Under the pieces are notes generated by a model. That model was not told where the DNA came from, searched no databases, and worked only from the letters and a program-made list of their open reading frames with translations. The position numbers and the translations under genes are program-made. A DNA stretch of 64,000 bases from Aspidiotus rigidus (taxonomy: Eukaryota; Arthropoda; Insecta; Hemiptera; Diaspididae), in the NCBI GenBank assembly GCA_035079385.1, contig JAVHKY010000052.1, positions 6,882,001 to 6,946,000 of the forward strand. Reading direction: 5' to 3'. This document shows positions 10,500 through 21,844 of the stretch, piece after piece (within the stretch, counting starts at the first letter, position 1; each line of letters begins with the position of its first letter).

Positions 10500-12245
10500 A
10501 TTATTGTCATGCTCTCGCGGTGAGAGACCCGTCATACCCCCGTCATTAATACTGGCGGCGAATTGACAAAAATTGCCCCGGTTTCACGCGAAGGATGGAA
10601 TGATACCTCGGAGCTCATCTTTCGTCATGAGCTCGCGGTAAGAGATCGACTGAGGCCCCGTGTATGATTGAGGCGGGTGCTTCCGCGAAAACGCCCGTTG
10701 TTTCTTGACGAGGAGAGAATGATACGGGCGACTCTGTCTTCCATTACATGCCCGCGGTAAAAGATCGACTGAGGCCCCGTGTATGACCACGGCGGGTACA
10801 TCCGCAAAAACGCCCGTTGTTTCTTGCCGAGGAGAGAATGATGCGGGCGATTTCGTTTTCCATTACATGCTCGCGGTAAAAGATCGACTGAAGCCCCATG
10901 CATGACCAAGGCGGGTGCTTCCGCGAAAACACCCGTCGTTGTTTCTTGACGAGGAGAGAATGATACGGGCGACTTTGTTTTCCATTACATCTACGCGGTA
11001 AAAGATCGAATGAGGCCCCGAGCATGACCAAGGCGGGTACATCCGGAAAACCTTTCGTTGTATCCCGCCAAGGAGAGAATGATACGGGCGACTTTGTTTT
11101 CCATTACATCTTCGCGGTAAAAGATAGACCGAGGCCCTGTGTATGATCGAGGCGAGTGCTTCCGCGAAAACGCCCGTTGTTTCTTTCCGAGGAGAGAATG
11201 ATACAGACGACTTTGTTTTCCATTACATGCTCAATGCTCGGGGTAAGAGAACGATCAGAGCCCCGTCTTCGATAGAGGCAGGCGGATGCCAGAAAATTCT
11301 CATACGTTCACTGAGGGAGGGAATGATACTGTGAAGCTCGTCTTTTGTTACTAGCTTGCGGTGTGAGATTTAATAGGCCTCGTAATAGGACGGGCAAAGT
11401 CACAGAAAATCTCGTTGTTTCACGCAAAGATGGTAAGGTTACTCTAAAGTCTATCTTTGGTCATGAGCTTGCAGTGGGAGATCGGGAAGGGCCCCCTGTT
11501 CAATCGAGCCGGGTGAATCTGTAAAATTTTGTGTGAAGACACTTGAAGGATTGAACACGGGACCTTGATCGTTCTCTAACGGAAAGCTTAACTAACGACG
11601 GTCTCGGGATATCCTCCTCTGCACTGGCTGACAAAACAGGAATTTTCTTGATTTCACCTGCTTAGATAAAACGAGGCTGTTACAGTTCTCTCCTTGCGAG
11701 GTCACACTGGGATGCGATATTCGTGGTATGTTTTTCTCCATTGCTTGAAACAACAAGAATTTGCACGTACTCACCCAATTAGATCGAACACAGGCCTCCA
11801 ACTGATCTCTCACCGCGAGCTCTTGGCAGACAACAATCTTCCTGATACCCTTCCCCCCTCGCGTGGACGCATGAGAATTTTCTGGCATCCGCCTACCTCT
11901 ATCGAAGACCGAGCCTCAGTCGATCTTTTACCGCGAGCATATAATGGAAAACAAAGTGGCCAGCATCATTCTCTCCTTGGCGGGAAACAACGGGAGTTTT
12001 CGCGGCAGCACCCGCCTCGATCATACACGGGGCCTCAGTTGCTCTTTTACCGTGAGCATGTAATGGAAAACAAAGTCGCCGGTATCATTCTCTCCTTGGC
12101 AAGTAACAATATGTGTTTTTGCGGAAGTACTCGTCTCAATCATACACGGGGCCTCAGTCGATCTATGTTGAACCCAAGGATCATTCGCCTGACTCTGTCA
12201 AACACGGGGTCTTGATCGTTCTCTTACCACGAGCTCATGACGAAA
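10500..12245. repeat. Foldback element: inverted arrays of about 120-bp tandem units
   Basis: The left half (10500-11560) holds about nine head-to-tail units of roughly 120 bp, anchored on cgcggtaaaagatcgactg near 10507, 10624, 10744, 10863, 10985, 11105, 11230, 11350 and 11460. The right half (11600-12245) holds five to six units of the same family in reverse complement (gatcttttaccgcgagcat and variants near 11681, 11802, 11921, 12037, 12157 and 12216). The turning point is near 11570-11600. Units become more diverged toward the centre and the ends. Frames open through the array (for example 11694-12215 plus, 10744-11031 minus) are repeat translations, not genes. The organisation resembles Foldback-type elements, whose long inverted termini are built from tandem repeats. 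Confidence 0.85.
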
Positions 12246-12559
12246 GTCGAGCTTGACGGTATTAATCCCTCCTCCAGATAAAAACCCGAGAACTACGGTC
12301 AACGGGGGTTGGCATGTCTCCCACCCTAAATTTTTTGTTCATTTTTGTAAAGTTCCTCTACCTTATTAGTTTAGGTCAGTTTCCACCATATTGAAAGTCA
12401 ATATTTCTCCAAGTTCTTCACATACTAATAACTTGATAGTCAAAAATATTCCAAGTCCCACAGAACGAACAGGTTCCCAGTTAAAATTTGGAAAAGTGAG
12501 GGGCGGGTATTGTTTTCGCAGTAGCTCCACCGAAGATTGTGAGTATTTAAAGAAAGAGA

Positions 12560-12925
12560 AAACCACAAAACATAAACATTGCGCATTTCAACACTAATTG
12601 GCCACATTTCATCCAGCGAGACAAGAATGCAAAATTTGTTTGACAAACTTACGTCCTTTCCAGAGGAGGGGAGGAAGCCCAAAACATAAAATTTGCGACA
12701 CATTTCAGCACAAATCGAGCACAATTCATTTTACCAAAAAAAAATTGAAAATTTCAAAAAGGAGGGCTATCGTTCCACAAGCCCCCCCTTGAGACTTTTT
12801 TGTATATCTTCGGAAGAGGGCAAGCACAAAACATAATTCTTGCAGCACAATTCAGTACAAATCGAGCACAATTCATTTTACCAAAAAAAAAAAAAATTGA
12901 AAATTTCAAAAAGGGGGGCCGGTGA
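12560..12925. repeat. Direct repeats of about 160 bp
   Basis: Two clear units (about 12664-12782 and 12824-12922) share cacaaatcgagcacaattca, then an A tract and aaaatttcaaaaagg. A more diverged third unit precedes them at about 12560-12620. No coding potential. Confidence 0.7.
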
Positions 12926-12939
12926 AAGGGAACTCTTTA

Positions 12940-13050
12940 TTCCTACCAATACTGTACCTATTTTAACCTACTGTAATTCAAGTTCTGATAATAAGATTGT
13001 AAAGCCGAGCAAATAACCCTTGTGCAGTTTATAATGTTTGTAAAATGAAG
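12940..13050. repeat. Dispersed repeat, inverted partner at 23455-23575
   Basis: The stretch including gccgagcaaataaccc and gtgcagtttataatg matches the reverse complement of 23455-23575 over about 100 bases with roughly 85% identity by eye. Confidence 0.65.
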
Positions 13051-13239
13051 AAAGAAAAAAATAAAAAATGAAAAAGTAGAAGAAAAAGAAACGCGGTATC
13101 CCGGCTTCAATCATGAATTCTGAAATTTCTTTCGAGTGCATTGTATAGTCACGTGTGGATTAATATTCCCACCACGATTGAAAACAAACGACAGAATACC
13201 CGACATACCTGTGATACAATGTACTTCAATTTGACAACA

Positions 13240-13355
13240 GTGTATGGTGCCGTAACACATTTATTTTGTAATATATTTCCAACCTTACTGGTGTCTTAAC
13301 ACAGTCCAGTTATCATGGTGCCTTAATGTCCCGCGCTTACACGTGGTGCCGCAAT
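13240..13355. repeat. Cluster of GGTGCC motifs, right
   Basis: Four occurrences of GGTGCC-like words (ggtgccgtaac, ggtgtcttaac, ggtgccttaat, ggtgccgcaat), complementary to the 9350-9625 cluster. Confidence 0.4.
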
Positions 13356-13520
13356 GTGTATATGTTACAATTTTCATGGAAACTCCGTATTTTAGTGAAA
13401 CTCGCACGTCGCCCGCGTGTTCATCGTGAGAGGCGGACTTTGAAGACGCGACGACGATGTCCGTGTGTTGCAGCCGCGCTTCTGACCGCTCGACCACTGA
13501 TCGCCGCTTCAAGAATAGAT

Positions 13521-13800
13521 ACCCGTTGGGAAATGATTGGCACAAAATCGACACTGCCAAAATGTGTAAATTTTGACACTGATTTTGGCAAATTGTCGCA
13601 GTATTCAACCAATCAGCGAGAAGTGATGCGTTTTTAAGATGCACTTTTATTGACAAAAAAATGGCATCAAAACGACAGTAGTTTGTCAATACCAGTTTAG
13701 CAAAAAACGACAATATTGGTATCATTTTGGCAAAACATTGACTCAGATTTGGCATAGAATTGACTCAGTTTTGGTACACCTTTGGCAGTGCGGTCACCCA
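13521..13800. repeat. Repeat rich in TTGGCA/TGACA words; inverted match to 22305-22340
   Basis: The segment alternates words such as ttggca, gacaat and gacactg. Its left end (acccgttgggaaatgattgg) matches the reverse complement of 22315-22340. A weaker same-family stretch is seen at about 15830-16120. No gene is supported. Confidence 0.5.
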
Positions 13801-15190
13801 TCCAACCCCTAACCTAGAATAAGACGCTGAACAAGAATAACACAAATCAAATCATATGCATAACTAAGCTATTACGTATCTTGCCTCAGCTCACTAGAAA
13901 TGTCTCTTGTAAATCATTCATCTTTTTTTTTTATTAATTTCTCTATAAATGAATTAAATTAATTTTTTAAAATGGAATTAGTTCCTGCAGTGCAAAAATG
14001 TGCGATCTACCTTTGAAAATGATGGTGACTTTGAAAATTTGGAAACATTGAAATTTCATTCAGAAAAGCTTGGAATATTTTTCAGATATTCATTTTTTGG
14101 CTTGGAATATTCCTCAAGTACTCATCTTTGATTGGAATTGAAGGTTCTTGGGTTTACCATGGTTTTTGAGATGTTGTTTGCAAAATAGGAAACAAAAAAA
14201 CTTGAAAACACCTACTTTTCGACCTCAATGATTTTTTGATCAGTACAAAATTTTTTCATTTCATAAATCTTCATGACAACATTTACGCCTTGTACTCTCT
14301 TCTTTTCTCACTTTCAACCTCCTTCCGCCCATTGAGCTGATAATCTTGAAGAGCTTGTAAATGGATTTAAAAAGAAATCATAATATTATAATTCTTGATG
14401 GGAAAAAAAAAGAGAAAAAAAGAAGTTAAACCTTGATAATTTTTTGGATTTTGCTTGCGAGAATGAAAAAAAAATTTTATTCTGTATGGTAAATCAACAA
14501 AGCTTGAATATTTTTCGAGGTATTGCTCAAACAAATAAAAACGTCTTTTTCAGTATTAATTTTCAAACTAGGAAAATTTTCTTAATCATTGTTTGAAAAA
14601 GAAAACAAGTAAACAAAGCTTTTAAAAATATATAAAGCATTATTTTTAAATTGGCGTACCCAATTTATAAAAGTTATAACAAAAAAACATGAAAACCATA
14701 AAAAAAATAGGTAATTCCTTGGCACTTGAATTTTTTTTTTTTTTCTCAAAAAATACATTGAAAAATATTCTAAAATTCAACCGGCAAAATATCTCAAAAA
14801 TATTATCCCTTGGAGGTTGGGGGGGAAAATGACAAATTACTTGAATAAAGCAAATTTGGGCTTTCGACATCCCCTGAAAAATGTTTTAAAAATATCTATA
14901 AAGATGAGATGACAGACATACTTAATGGATGTTTCAAATTTCTCATATTTCTCTTATAAGTATATACTGGGTGAAGCTAAAAGATGTTAGCAGCTGGATG
15001 GAAGTTTGCTCTAAATGTGTTTCAGCCCCAAAATACAAAATGTTGGACTTATAGCTCAATTCTACTCGATTTGATCTTCAATTTGAGCCCAATACAACGT
15101 TTGTACGTCTTTTCTGAGTCGAGTAATGAACCAACATGCGCCGCAAATTGACTTAGGTATTTGTCAAGATTTCTCAAATAAACTGCGTTA
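13801..15190. other. AT-rich unassigned sequence
   Basis: No coding region, RNA gene or structured repeat could be supported. Confidence 0.5.
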
Positions 15191-15302
15191 TGCAAAAGCC
15201 GTCCAAGCGACAATCTGTCATTTTGGGGAAGAGACTTCTGATTGCGTCATGACAGTGAGCCCATTTGCCAGATTCAAAAAATGTCGCTTGGACGGCTTTT
15301 GC
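15191..15302. repeat. Short inverted repeat, 21-bp perfect arms
   Basis: Arms at 15191-15211 (beginning gcaaaagccgtccaagcg) and 15282-15302 are exact reverse complements around a 70-base spacer. It could be a MITE end pair or a transcribed hairpin. No coding content. Confidence 0.75.
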
Positions 15303-16139
15303 AACCGCTATCTCCTGTGGTAAAAATTGGTAAAAATATCATTATTGTGTTGTTAGCGATCCTCAAGAATGTCTGGTTCAAATGAGTTTATATTTCTTGT
15401 CAATTTAGTAATTTGACCAATTGTCTGGATTTTTGAAAATCAACAAATGAACGACAGAGTATTAGATCTCAAAGAACACGATACATTTCTAGCTTGGATT
15501 CTGATAATCTGTTGGAAAAATATCATTTTCCAGCAGGAAACCTGTTTTATTGTGGATTTTTTTTTGGAAAAAACGTCCGCCGTCTGTTGTCCAGCTGGCC
15601 AACAAATTAAAAATCTCCCTCCTATTGTACATAACTTGGAGGCGAAATTATTCCAAATCCCTCTCTTATCCTATATAGGTTGGAGGTGAAAATTTCCATA
15701 TCCTTCTCTCATGACCAACTACATTTTCCAGATCCCATGTGCCCCACAAAAAGGGGTTCCTTACCTCCTCTCTTTTTTGTCTGTAAAAGAACCCGTGAGC
15801 TTCTGGTTAATTGTTTTCCTTTTACCAAAATGGTATTACCTTGTCATGAAAACGTCTTTTTTCTCTGTCAATTGTGCCGAATTGTTTGAAAATGACAAAA
15901 AACAACAAAATATTGGATCTTAACCTTGGATGCCAATCATCTGTCAAAAAAATGTCTTCTCTTGGTCAATTGTTCTTCATTTGTAAAAATGACAATAATT
16001 TGACAATACAACGTTTTTCTGCGTCAACTGTGCCAATCTTCCCAATATTAGCTGGGTCTTGGCATAAAATTGACTTGGATTTGACAAATAATTGGCAGAA
16101 AATTGGATCGTAGAAACCGCAATGCACTTCTATCTTGAT
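15303..16139. other. Unassigned AT-rich sequence outside the left TIR
   Basis: Contains degenerate words of the ttggca/gacaat family (about 15830-16120). No gene is supported; short ORFs here lack family features. Confidence 0.4.
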
Positions 16140-16467
16140 TAATTGAGGGTTGGATGGCACATAGGCACGTAACAAAACAAGAATAGTCTCGAAATCACTA
16201 TATATTGAAACTCATAAAATACACGAAAAGAAATATTATTAAAAAATTTATTATTAAAATCCAAAAACTGAAACACTAAAAAATAACGAGAAATTTTGGT
16301 AAAAAAAACGGTCGAGATAAAAAACAAGATAAACAAAATAATTCCATCAAAATGTTTAAAAAGAAAAAGTTATAAAAAGTTAAAATGAAAGATTTCAATC
16401 GAAAAATATATTGGAGTCACGGTTAAAAATATTAAAACAATCAAACAAATTTACTATCAAAAAAAGG
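16140..16467. repeat. Left terminal inverted repeat flanking the Helitron Rep region
   Basis: About 330 bases starting taattgagggttggatggc match the reverse complement of 21845-22169 with roughly 95% identity by eye, so the same spurious ORF (start Met-Phe-Ile-Leu-Phe-Phe) appears on the minus strand here and on the plus strand there. The pair brackets the Rep gene and defines a unit of about 6.0 kb. Confidence 0.85.
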
Positions 16468-16870
16468 GGGGGGAGAGGATGTCGAGACTAATTAACATTC
16501 ACGACTGGTTTTGGACGTAGCGAGACGACCATCATCTGGTGAGAATAAGTATACAACTAAAAGGCAATTTGATGAATCGAGTCGAGGAAACGGAAACAAT
16601 ATCAGCTATTAAAGATCATGGTAATAGTAAGGTGCTCAACGATATTGACGCTACTTTTCTCACGCCCATCATACGATTCATCCTTAACCATGACGCATCA
16701 GCCGCTGCATGTTAAAGCTTGGACGTTGTTCGAGGCGTCGTGTTGATTGAAGTTGGCTAATCTATTTTTTAGTTGTATACTTATTCTCACCAGATGATGG
16801 TCGTCCCGCTACATCCGAAACCAGTCGTGAATGTTGATTAGTCTCGACATCCTCCCCCCCCCCTTTTTGA
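16459..16870. mobile_element. Inverted-repeat (MITE-like) insertion inside the left arm
   Basis: Arms at about 16459-16562 and 16767-16870 are near-perfect reverse complements of about 104 bp (outer ends G-rich/C-rich, inner ends at aactaaaa/ttttagtt) around a 204-base spacer. The right-hand partner arm of the larger TIR (21720-21845) lacks this insert, so it arrived after the TIR pair formed. It has no coding capacity. Confidence 0.75.
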
Positions 16871-16907
16871 CGTGGAACACGTCTTTGGCCTAGGAGTGAA
16901 TCGGTAA

Positions 16908-16946
16908 AAAACGACATGCGAAAACGACATGCGAAAACGACATGCG
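16908..16946. repeat. Three tandem copies of a 13-bp unit
   Basis: aaaacgacatgcg is repeated three times without mismatch. Confidence 0.9.
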
Positions 16947-17299
16947 AGACGGAAGACGCTGACGTCACTCTATGCTGATGTCAATGAGGGTGTTTTTAAT
17001 GCAGGCCTTCGTTTCTTTTGTTATATTTTTCTTTGTGTTCAGGTTTCTTTTGTTATTTTTTTTCTTTTGTTATGTAACCCATTTCCCTTCCTCCTCGGCT
17101 CCTTATCTTTGTAGATTTCAATGAAGGTCTTTCAAGTGTATTCATTATTTTTCAGTGCGTTTATAGTTTTCTTACAGGAATGTTCTGTGTAATACAACTG
17201 CGGTTGTGGTAGTTCATATATTCCTACTTGATTAATATATTGTGTGATTTGTTGAATATAGATTTTCCAGCCTTATAGTGATAAAATAATTTAGTAAAA

Positions 17300-18352
17300 A
17301 TGGGTGATATTATTAGAGGCAATTTTGAAGGAAGTAAGCCTACTTGTAAAAGGAAATTAATAGAAAATGAGTTGGGTGAAAATGCGAACCAATTGAAAAA
17401 AGAAAGGAATAAGAGATATCGAGAAAAACAGAAGTTATTAAGATCAAATGAAGTAGAAATGGGTAATATTGTTAATAGAGACAATTTGGCAGTAAGTAGA
17501 CCTACTTACAAGAGGAAATTAATAGAAAATGAGTCAACTGAAAATGAAACAAATGTTAGTGGTATAAAATGTAAGAAAATATGTGTATATTCAGAAATGC
17601 ATGCAGTAAATGATATTATGGACAGTACAGAGCGGAAAAATCAATTGAACAAAGAAAGATGTAAGAAATATCGCATGAAAAAGAAATTATTAAAATTAAA
17701 TAATAATAATAATAATAATAACAATAATGATGATGATGATTTAAATTTGATTGTTTCTGATTGTGAAATGAATGAAAATGATGAATGTGGAAATACTTTT
17801 AAAGATCAATTTTTGAAACCAATGTATACTGAATCAAATTTGAAGTTTAAAAAAAACTTTGAAGAGAATCCTTTTGGTTTTGAATGTAATATATGTGACC
17901 GACTGTGGTTTTTAAATGACTTGGGTGATGTATCTTCAAAAACTGATTGTATTGAATTATTGTCTAAAGAATTTCCTGATGAAAATGTTGAAAAATTCAA
18001 AGCATGCTCAAATTGTTCAACTTATTCAAAGGAAAATAAAATTCCAGATATGTCTCGTTCAAATGGTTTTAAATACGCACCATATCCTACTCATTTACCC
18101 GAATTAGATATAATTAGTGAACGGTTAATGTCACCTCGGTTACCTTTCATGCAACTTAGAAGACTTCGACATATTCATGGAAGTACTAGTATTATTGGCC
18201 AAATTATCAATATACCTGTGGATGTTAATAACATGGTTAATCAGCTACCAAGAAATATTGATGATGATTACAGTTTTAATGTTCATATTAAACGACATTT
18301 AATACATAAATCATCTTATCTGGAAGGAAATGTAAGAAAGTCAAATATCTAA
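17300..18352 (+). CDS. Helitron protein, N-terminal part (DUF6570-like), 5' fragment of decayed Rep gene
   Basis: 350 codons starting at an ATG after taaaa at 17300. Residues 1-140 are Lys/Asn-rich and contain a twice-repeated motif (Lys-Arg-Lys-Leu-Ile-Glu-Asn and Asn-Lys-Arg-Tyr-Arg). An Asn run is encoded by a (AAT)n tract at 17699-17727. Residues 195-345 hold a CxxC...CxxC segment (Cys-Asn-Ile-Cys near 17887; Cys-Ser-Asn-Cys near 18006), then Leu-Met-Ser-Pro-Arg-Leu-Pro-Phe-Met-Gln and Pro-Val-Asp-Val-Asn, the hallmark of the domain preceding Rep in animal Helitrons. The frame breaks at 18350-18385 by a single-base error in an A run and continues into the Rep domain. It is therefore the 5' piece of one broken gene rather than a complete protein. 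Confidence 0.75.
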   Translation: MGDIIRGNFEGSKPTCKRKLIENELGENANQLKKERNKRYREKQKLLRSNEVEMGNIVNRDNLAVSRPTYKRKLIENESTENETNVSGIKCKKICVYSEMHAVNDIMDSTERKNQLNKERCKKYRMKKKLLKLNNNNNNNNNNDDDDLNLIVSDCEMNENDECGNTFKDQFLKPMYTESNLKFKKNFEENPFGFECNICDRLWFLNDLGDVSSKTDCIELLSKEFPDENVEKFKACSNCSTYSKENKIPDMSRSNGFKYAPYPTHLPELDIISERLMSPRLPFMQLRRLRHIHGSTSIIGQIINIPVDVNNMVNQLPRNIDDDYSFNVHIKRHLIHKSSYLEGNVRKSNI

Positions 18353-18359
18353 AAATGGT

Positions 18360-20603
18360 TAACATTTTTATGTGAAAAAACATTATAATTATAAACATTA
18401 TAATATTAAAATAGACAAATCATTTTTTATACCAAATGATTTGAATAATTTTGGTGCCATTGAAACATTACAAAAAAAAGATGACTACGAAAGTGAATTA
18501 CTCACCGCCCAACAAAAAACCTTGTTATGGTCTGAAGAAAAATATTTAGCTTTAGCTCCAGGGCAAAAAAAAACTCCATTAAATTTAATATTTGATGAGC
18601 ATGCCGAAGAATTATCATTCCCAGGTATATATTTAGGTGAACCTAGAACATTCAAAGCTGGTGTTAATGTGACTCCATTCATGATGGCAACAAGTGAGAT
18701 TAGAAGAAGGGATCGTAGAGGAGCAGTTCCGGAGCATATTTTATATATGGCTATGAAGATAATGAGATTACGAGTGAATGCTAATTTATATTTGACGTTT
18801 ATACCATCTCAGGAAACTGCAAACATTACAAAAAAAAATGACTGAGGATAAAGAATTTCTCAAAGAGTGTATTGATCATAATTTATCATTTTTGAAATCA
18901 ATTCCAAATTCAGTTCAATATTGGAGTAGTCGGAAGAAAGATCTCTTTGGCATGATGCGCCAATTAGGTAAACCTACATTATTTTTAACATTGAGTGCTA
19001 ATGAAACAAAATGGCCTATTTTGATAAAAACTTTATACAAATTAAAATATGGCATTACTGTTAAGGGTGATCCTCTAAAACTTAAATCTCTCGTAAGATC
19101 TACTTTAGTAAATGAAGATCCTGTAGTATGTGTATTATATTTTAATAAATTGATTGATGTTATTATGAACGTATTAACATCAAAGGGTGGTCCTTTTGGT
19201 AAATATAAGGTACAGTATTAGATTTTTTTAAACGTATTGAATTTCAACATCGAGGAAGTCCTCATGCTCACATCTTATTGTGGTTGGATAATGACCCAAA
19301 TGAAATAGTGAGTGAAGATACGCCTGAAACTTTGAAGCTGATTGATGAACTCTGTACCACTGACTTTAAGAAATTGAAAAATAAAAAAATTCAAACTCAC
19401 CATCATACATTTACATGTTTTAAAAAAAATAATAAAAATTGTAGATTTGGAGCACCATTTTGGCCGATGCCATCCACTAAAATTCTTATACCTATGAGCT
19501 TGGATGATGGACGAAAAAAAAATTATAAATCAAAATTTGTAAACATTAAAAAGAATTTGGAAAAAAAAAGTACAACTCTTTTGATGATTTCTGGTTAAAA
19601 AACAATATAACTTCCATGGAGGATTACCTTAGTATAATTAGATCTGGTATAACTCGTCCTATGGTCTTTTTAAAAAGAAGTGTAGATGAAATTTGGATTA
19701 ATAGTTTTAATCCATGGATAGCTATGATTCTTCAGTCAAACATGGATATTCAATTTATTCTCGATGAATATTCTTGCGCATCTTATGTTGTAGAATATAT
19801 AAATAAAACTAATCGAGGTATAAGTAATTTGCAAAATGAGTTAATTAAAATGAGAGAAGAATATCCTGATAAAGACTACAATGACATATTGAAAATAATT
19901 GGTATAAAAATATTAAATTCTGTTGAAATGAGTTCTCAAGAAGCAGCTTGGTACTTACTTTCGATTAGGACTGTCAGAATCAAGTAGGGAAATTGTTTAT
20001 ATACCAACAAAATGGCCATCTGAACGACTTAAAATTCGAAAATCCTCTAAGAGAATGGATACAGAACAACTTGATGACAATGCCATTGACATTTGGTGTA
20101 CAGGAATTATTGAAAAATATGAAGATAGACCTCAAGAATTGTCACATGTCTCTTTAGCTGAGTTTGTCTCTAGTTCTACTTTTTCACCATTAAAAAAAAA
20201 ATATATAATTCGAAAGAAAAATAGAATTATTCGTTATAGAAACTATGATATTTCTGACATAACAAATAAACGTGAAATGGTAACATTATACTTCCCTTTT
20301 AAAAATGAGGAAATTGAACTTCTGGATAATAATAAATTTTTGGAAATTTATAATGATAATGAATTAAAAATAATGGAACTCCGAAAAAAGTTTGAAAAAG
20401 ATATTGATATACAGAAAACAATTGATGACTGTCAAAAATTATGTTTGCAAATAGATGAAGAAAGTGAAACACAAGTGGAAAAAAACGAATTTGCAATTAG
20501 TAAACAATTGACTGATGAATTTCTTCAATCCCTGAAAACAGGTAACATTAATGATGACGTGAAATTAAGAATGTTTGAAAGGTTATCTAGCCGTCTCAAG
20601 TAG
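18360..20603 (+). pseudogene. Helitron Rep (HUH, two-tyrosine) domain, frame-broken, no helicase
   Basis: The fragments at 18372-18845, 18838-19221, about 19215-19598, 19616-19987 and about 19990-20603 follow each other in the order expected for a Helitron replication initiator. They are separated by frame errors at or beside A/T runs. Visible motifs: Thr-Pro-Phe-Met-Met-Ala-Thr-Ser-Glu-Ile-Arg-Arg-Arg-Asp near 18670-18715; Gly-Lys-Pro-Thr-Leu-Phe-Leu-Thr-Leu-Ser near 18967; the HUH metal site His-Ala-His at 19263-19271 within His-Arg-Gly-Ser-Pro-His-Ala-His; and the catalytic pair Tyr-Val-Val-Glu-Tyr-Ile-Asn-Lys at 19784-19807 (YxxxYxxK). The Pif1-like helicase that completes an autonomous Helitron protein is absent after 20603. 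Because the catalytic residues survive while frames are broken, decay looks fairly recent or sequencing may have miscounted homopolymers. Confidence 0.85.
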
Positions 20604-21844
20604 AGTGAACTTTGTTCCTCACCACCTTGAGATCTCTTCTCATTAGGTCAAGTTCTAGGCGCGTTTTTAAATAGCTTCAAACCTGACATCTTTCAAGTAC
20701 CCCCCTATCAATCGCTTGAAGGTCATTACATGTCTCCCTTCTATCATATATATTTTGAACGTGCTTTTCCCATCATAATATTGTAGCTTGATATACAAAA
20801 TTTTTAAAATTCCCCCTTTTATAGCTTAAAATTCTCCAATTATAATTTACTAAATGTTACAGCTTGCCCCCATGAAACAGGTTTCCTGCTATTTATTTTT
20901 ACAGCCTGTGTGGTACCCCCGGTAGGCCTATCCTGTTATCAGTTCGGAGATCTGATGACGTCACAGAGCTAGTAAAACCACTAATACAGACCTCCTAGAC
21001 CTATAGTATAAAGGAAGCCTAAGACCTAGTACAGAGCTAGGACAAACTGCTAGTATAAGCTATTGATAAAGATCTTGTAAGCTTATGGTATGAAGGATGC
21101 CTAGACCTAGTATAAAGGAGGCTTGGACCTAGTATACGCCTAGTATAATACGTAGTATAAACCTAGTATAATATACTGCATGAAGCAGAGAGGATAAGTC
21201 CCCCTCCTATCACTTCATCAAAATTTTTCTAAGTCCCTTTTTCTTGCCGGACGGCGCCCGGCGGCCGGCGCCCGTCATTTTCCTTCAGTTTACCCCCCCC
21301 CCCCCGATAAAACAGGTTCCCTGTTAATAATGACTCCAGTACTTGGTATCTTGCTAATGATAGTATTTTGAAAGAGCTTAAAAAATTGCCAAATATTATT
21401 GAAGACCCTTATATTTTTGTATTTAATTCTATTACCACCTGTCAAAATTAGTCAATTTATTAATGAACCCTTTTCCAGAAAATAAAGAGAGTATGATCAA
21501 TCTACCTTGTCCATTACAATCCACTCTAATACCAACAACTAGCCACATTCTATAAGCTACTAAATGTACAGACCACCCCTTTAATTTTTTTCGCGAATAG
21601 ATTTAAACTTTGTTCTTCTATACTGCAGTCCGATCCAACTAAGAAATTTATTAAATAGAATAATTGAAAGAATACACAATTTCCTATTTAAAAGTAAATG
21701 TTTTACCCCTGTATTCTACGAAATATAGTAACATAAAAGAAGAACATAAAAGAAGAACGTGTTCCACGCCTCTAAACTATTCAGTTCTACTGAAAGTAAG
21801 ATAACTGGGGGGCCCCCCTGGCGAGGCGCGAAGCGCCGAGTTTT
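20604..21844. other. Non-coding sequence between Rep remnant and right TIR
   Basis: Contains repeated words agacctagtata/cctagtataa (about 20990-21175), a GC-rich tract at 21249-21276, a C run at 21292-21304, and at 21815-21841 a GC hairpin (ggcgcgaagcgcc) like those at 45820-45835. No helicase-like coding region was found. Confidence 0.5.

Noticed and set aside
10584..12215. ORFs across the foldback array
   Set aside because: They repeat the same peptide with the 120-bp unit and occur on both strands; they follow from the repeat.
16139..16336. Hydrophobic ORF seen on the minus strand here and on the plus strand at 21970-22248
   Set aside because: AT-rich low-complexity translation of the terminal inverted repeat; identity between the two comes from the repeat, not from selection.
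21815..21841. Canonical Helitron 3' end after the GC hairpin
   Set aside because: The hairpin is followed by a T run and the inverted-repeat arm, not by CTRR and a host T.
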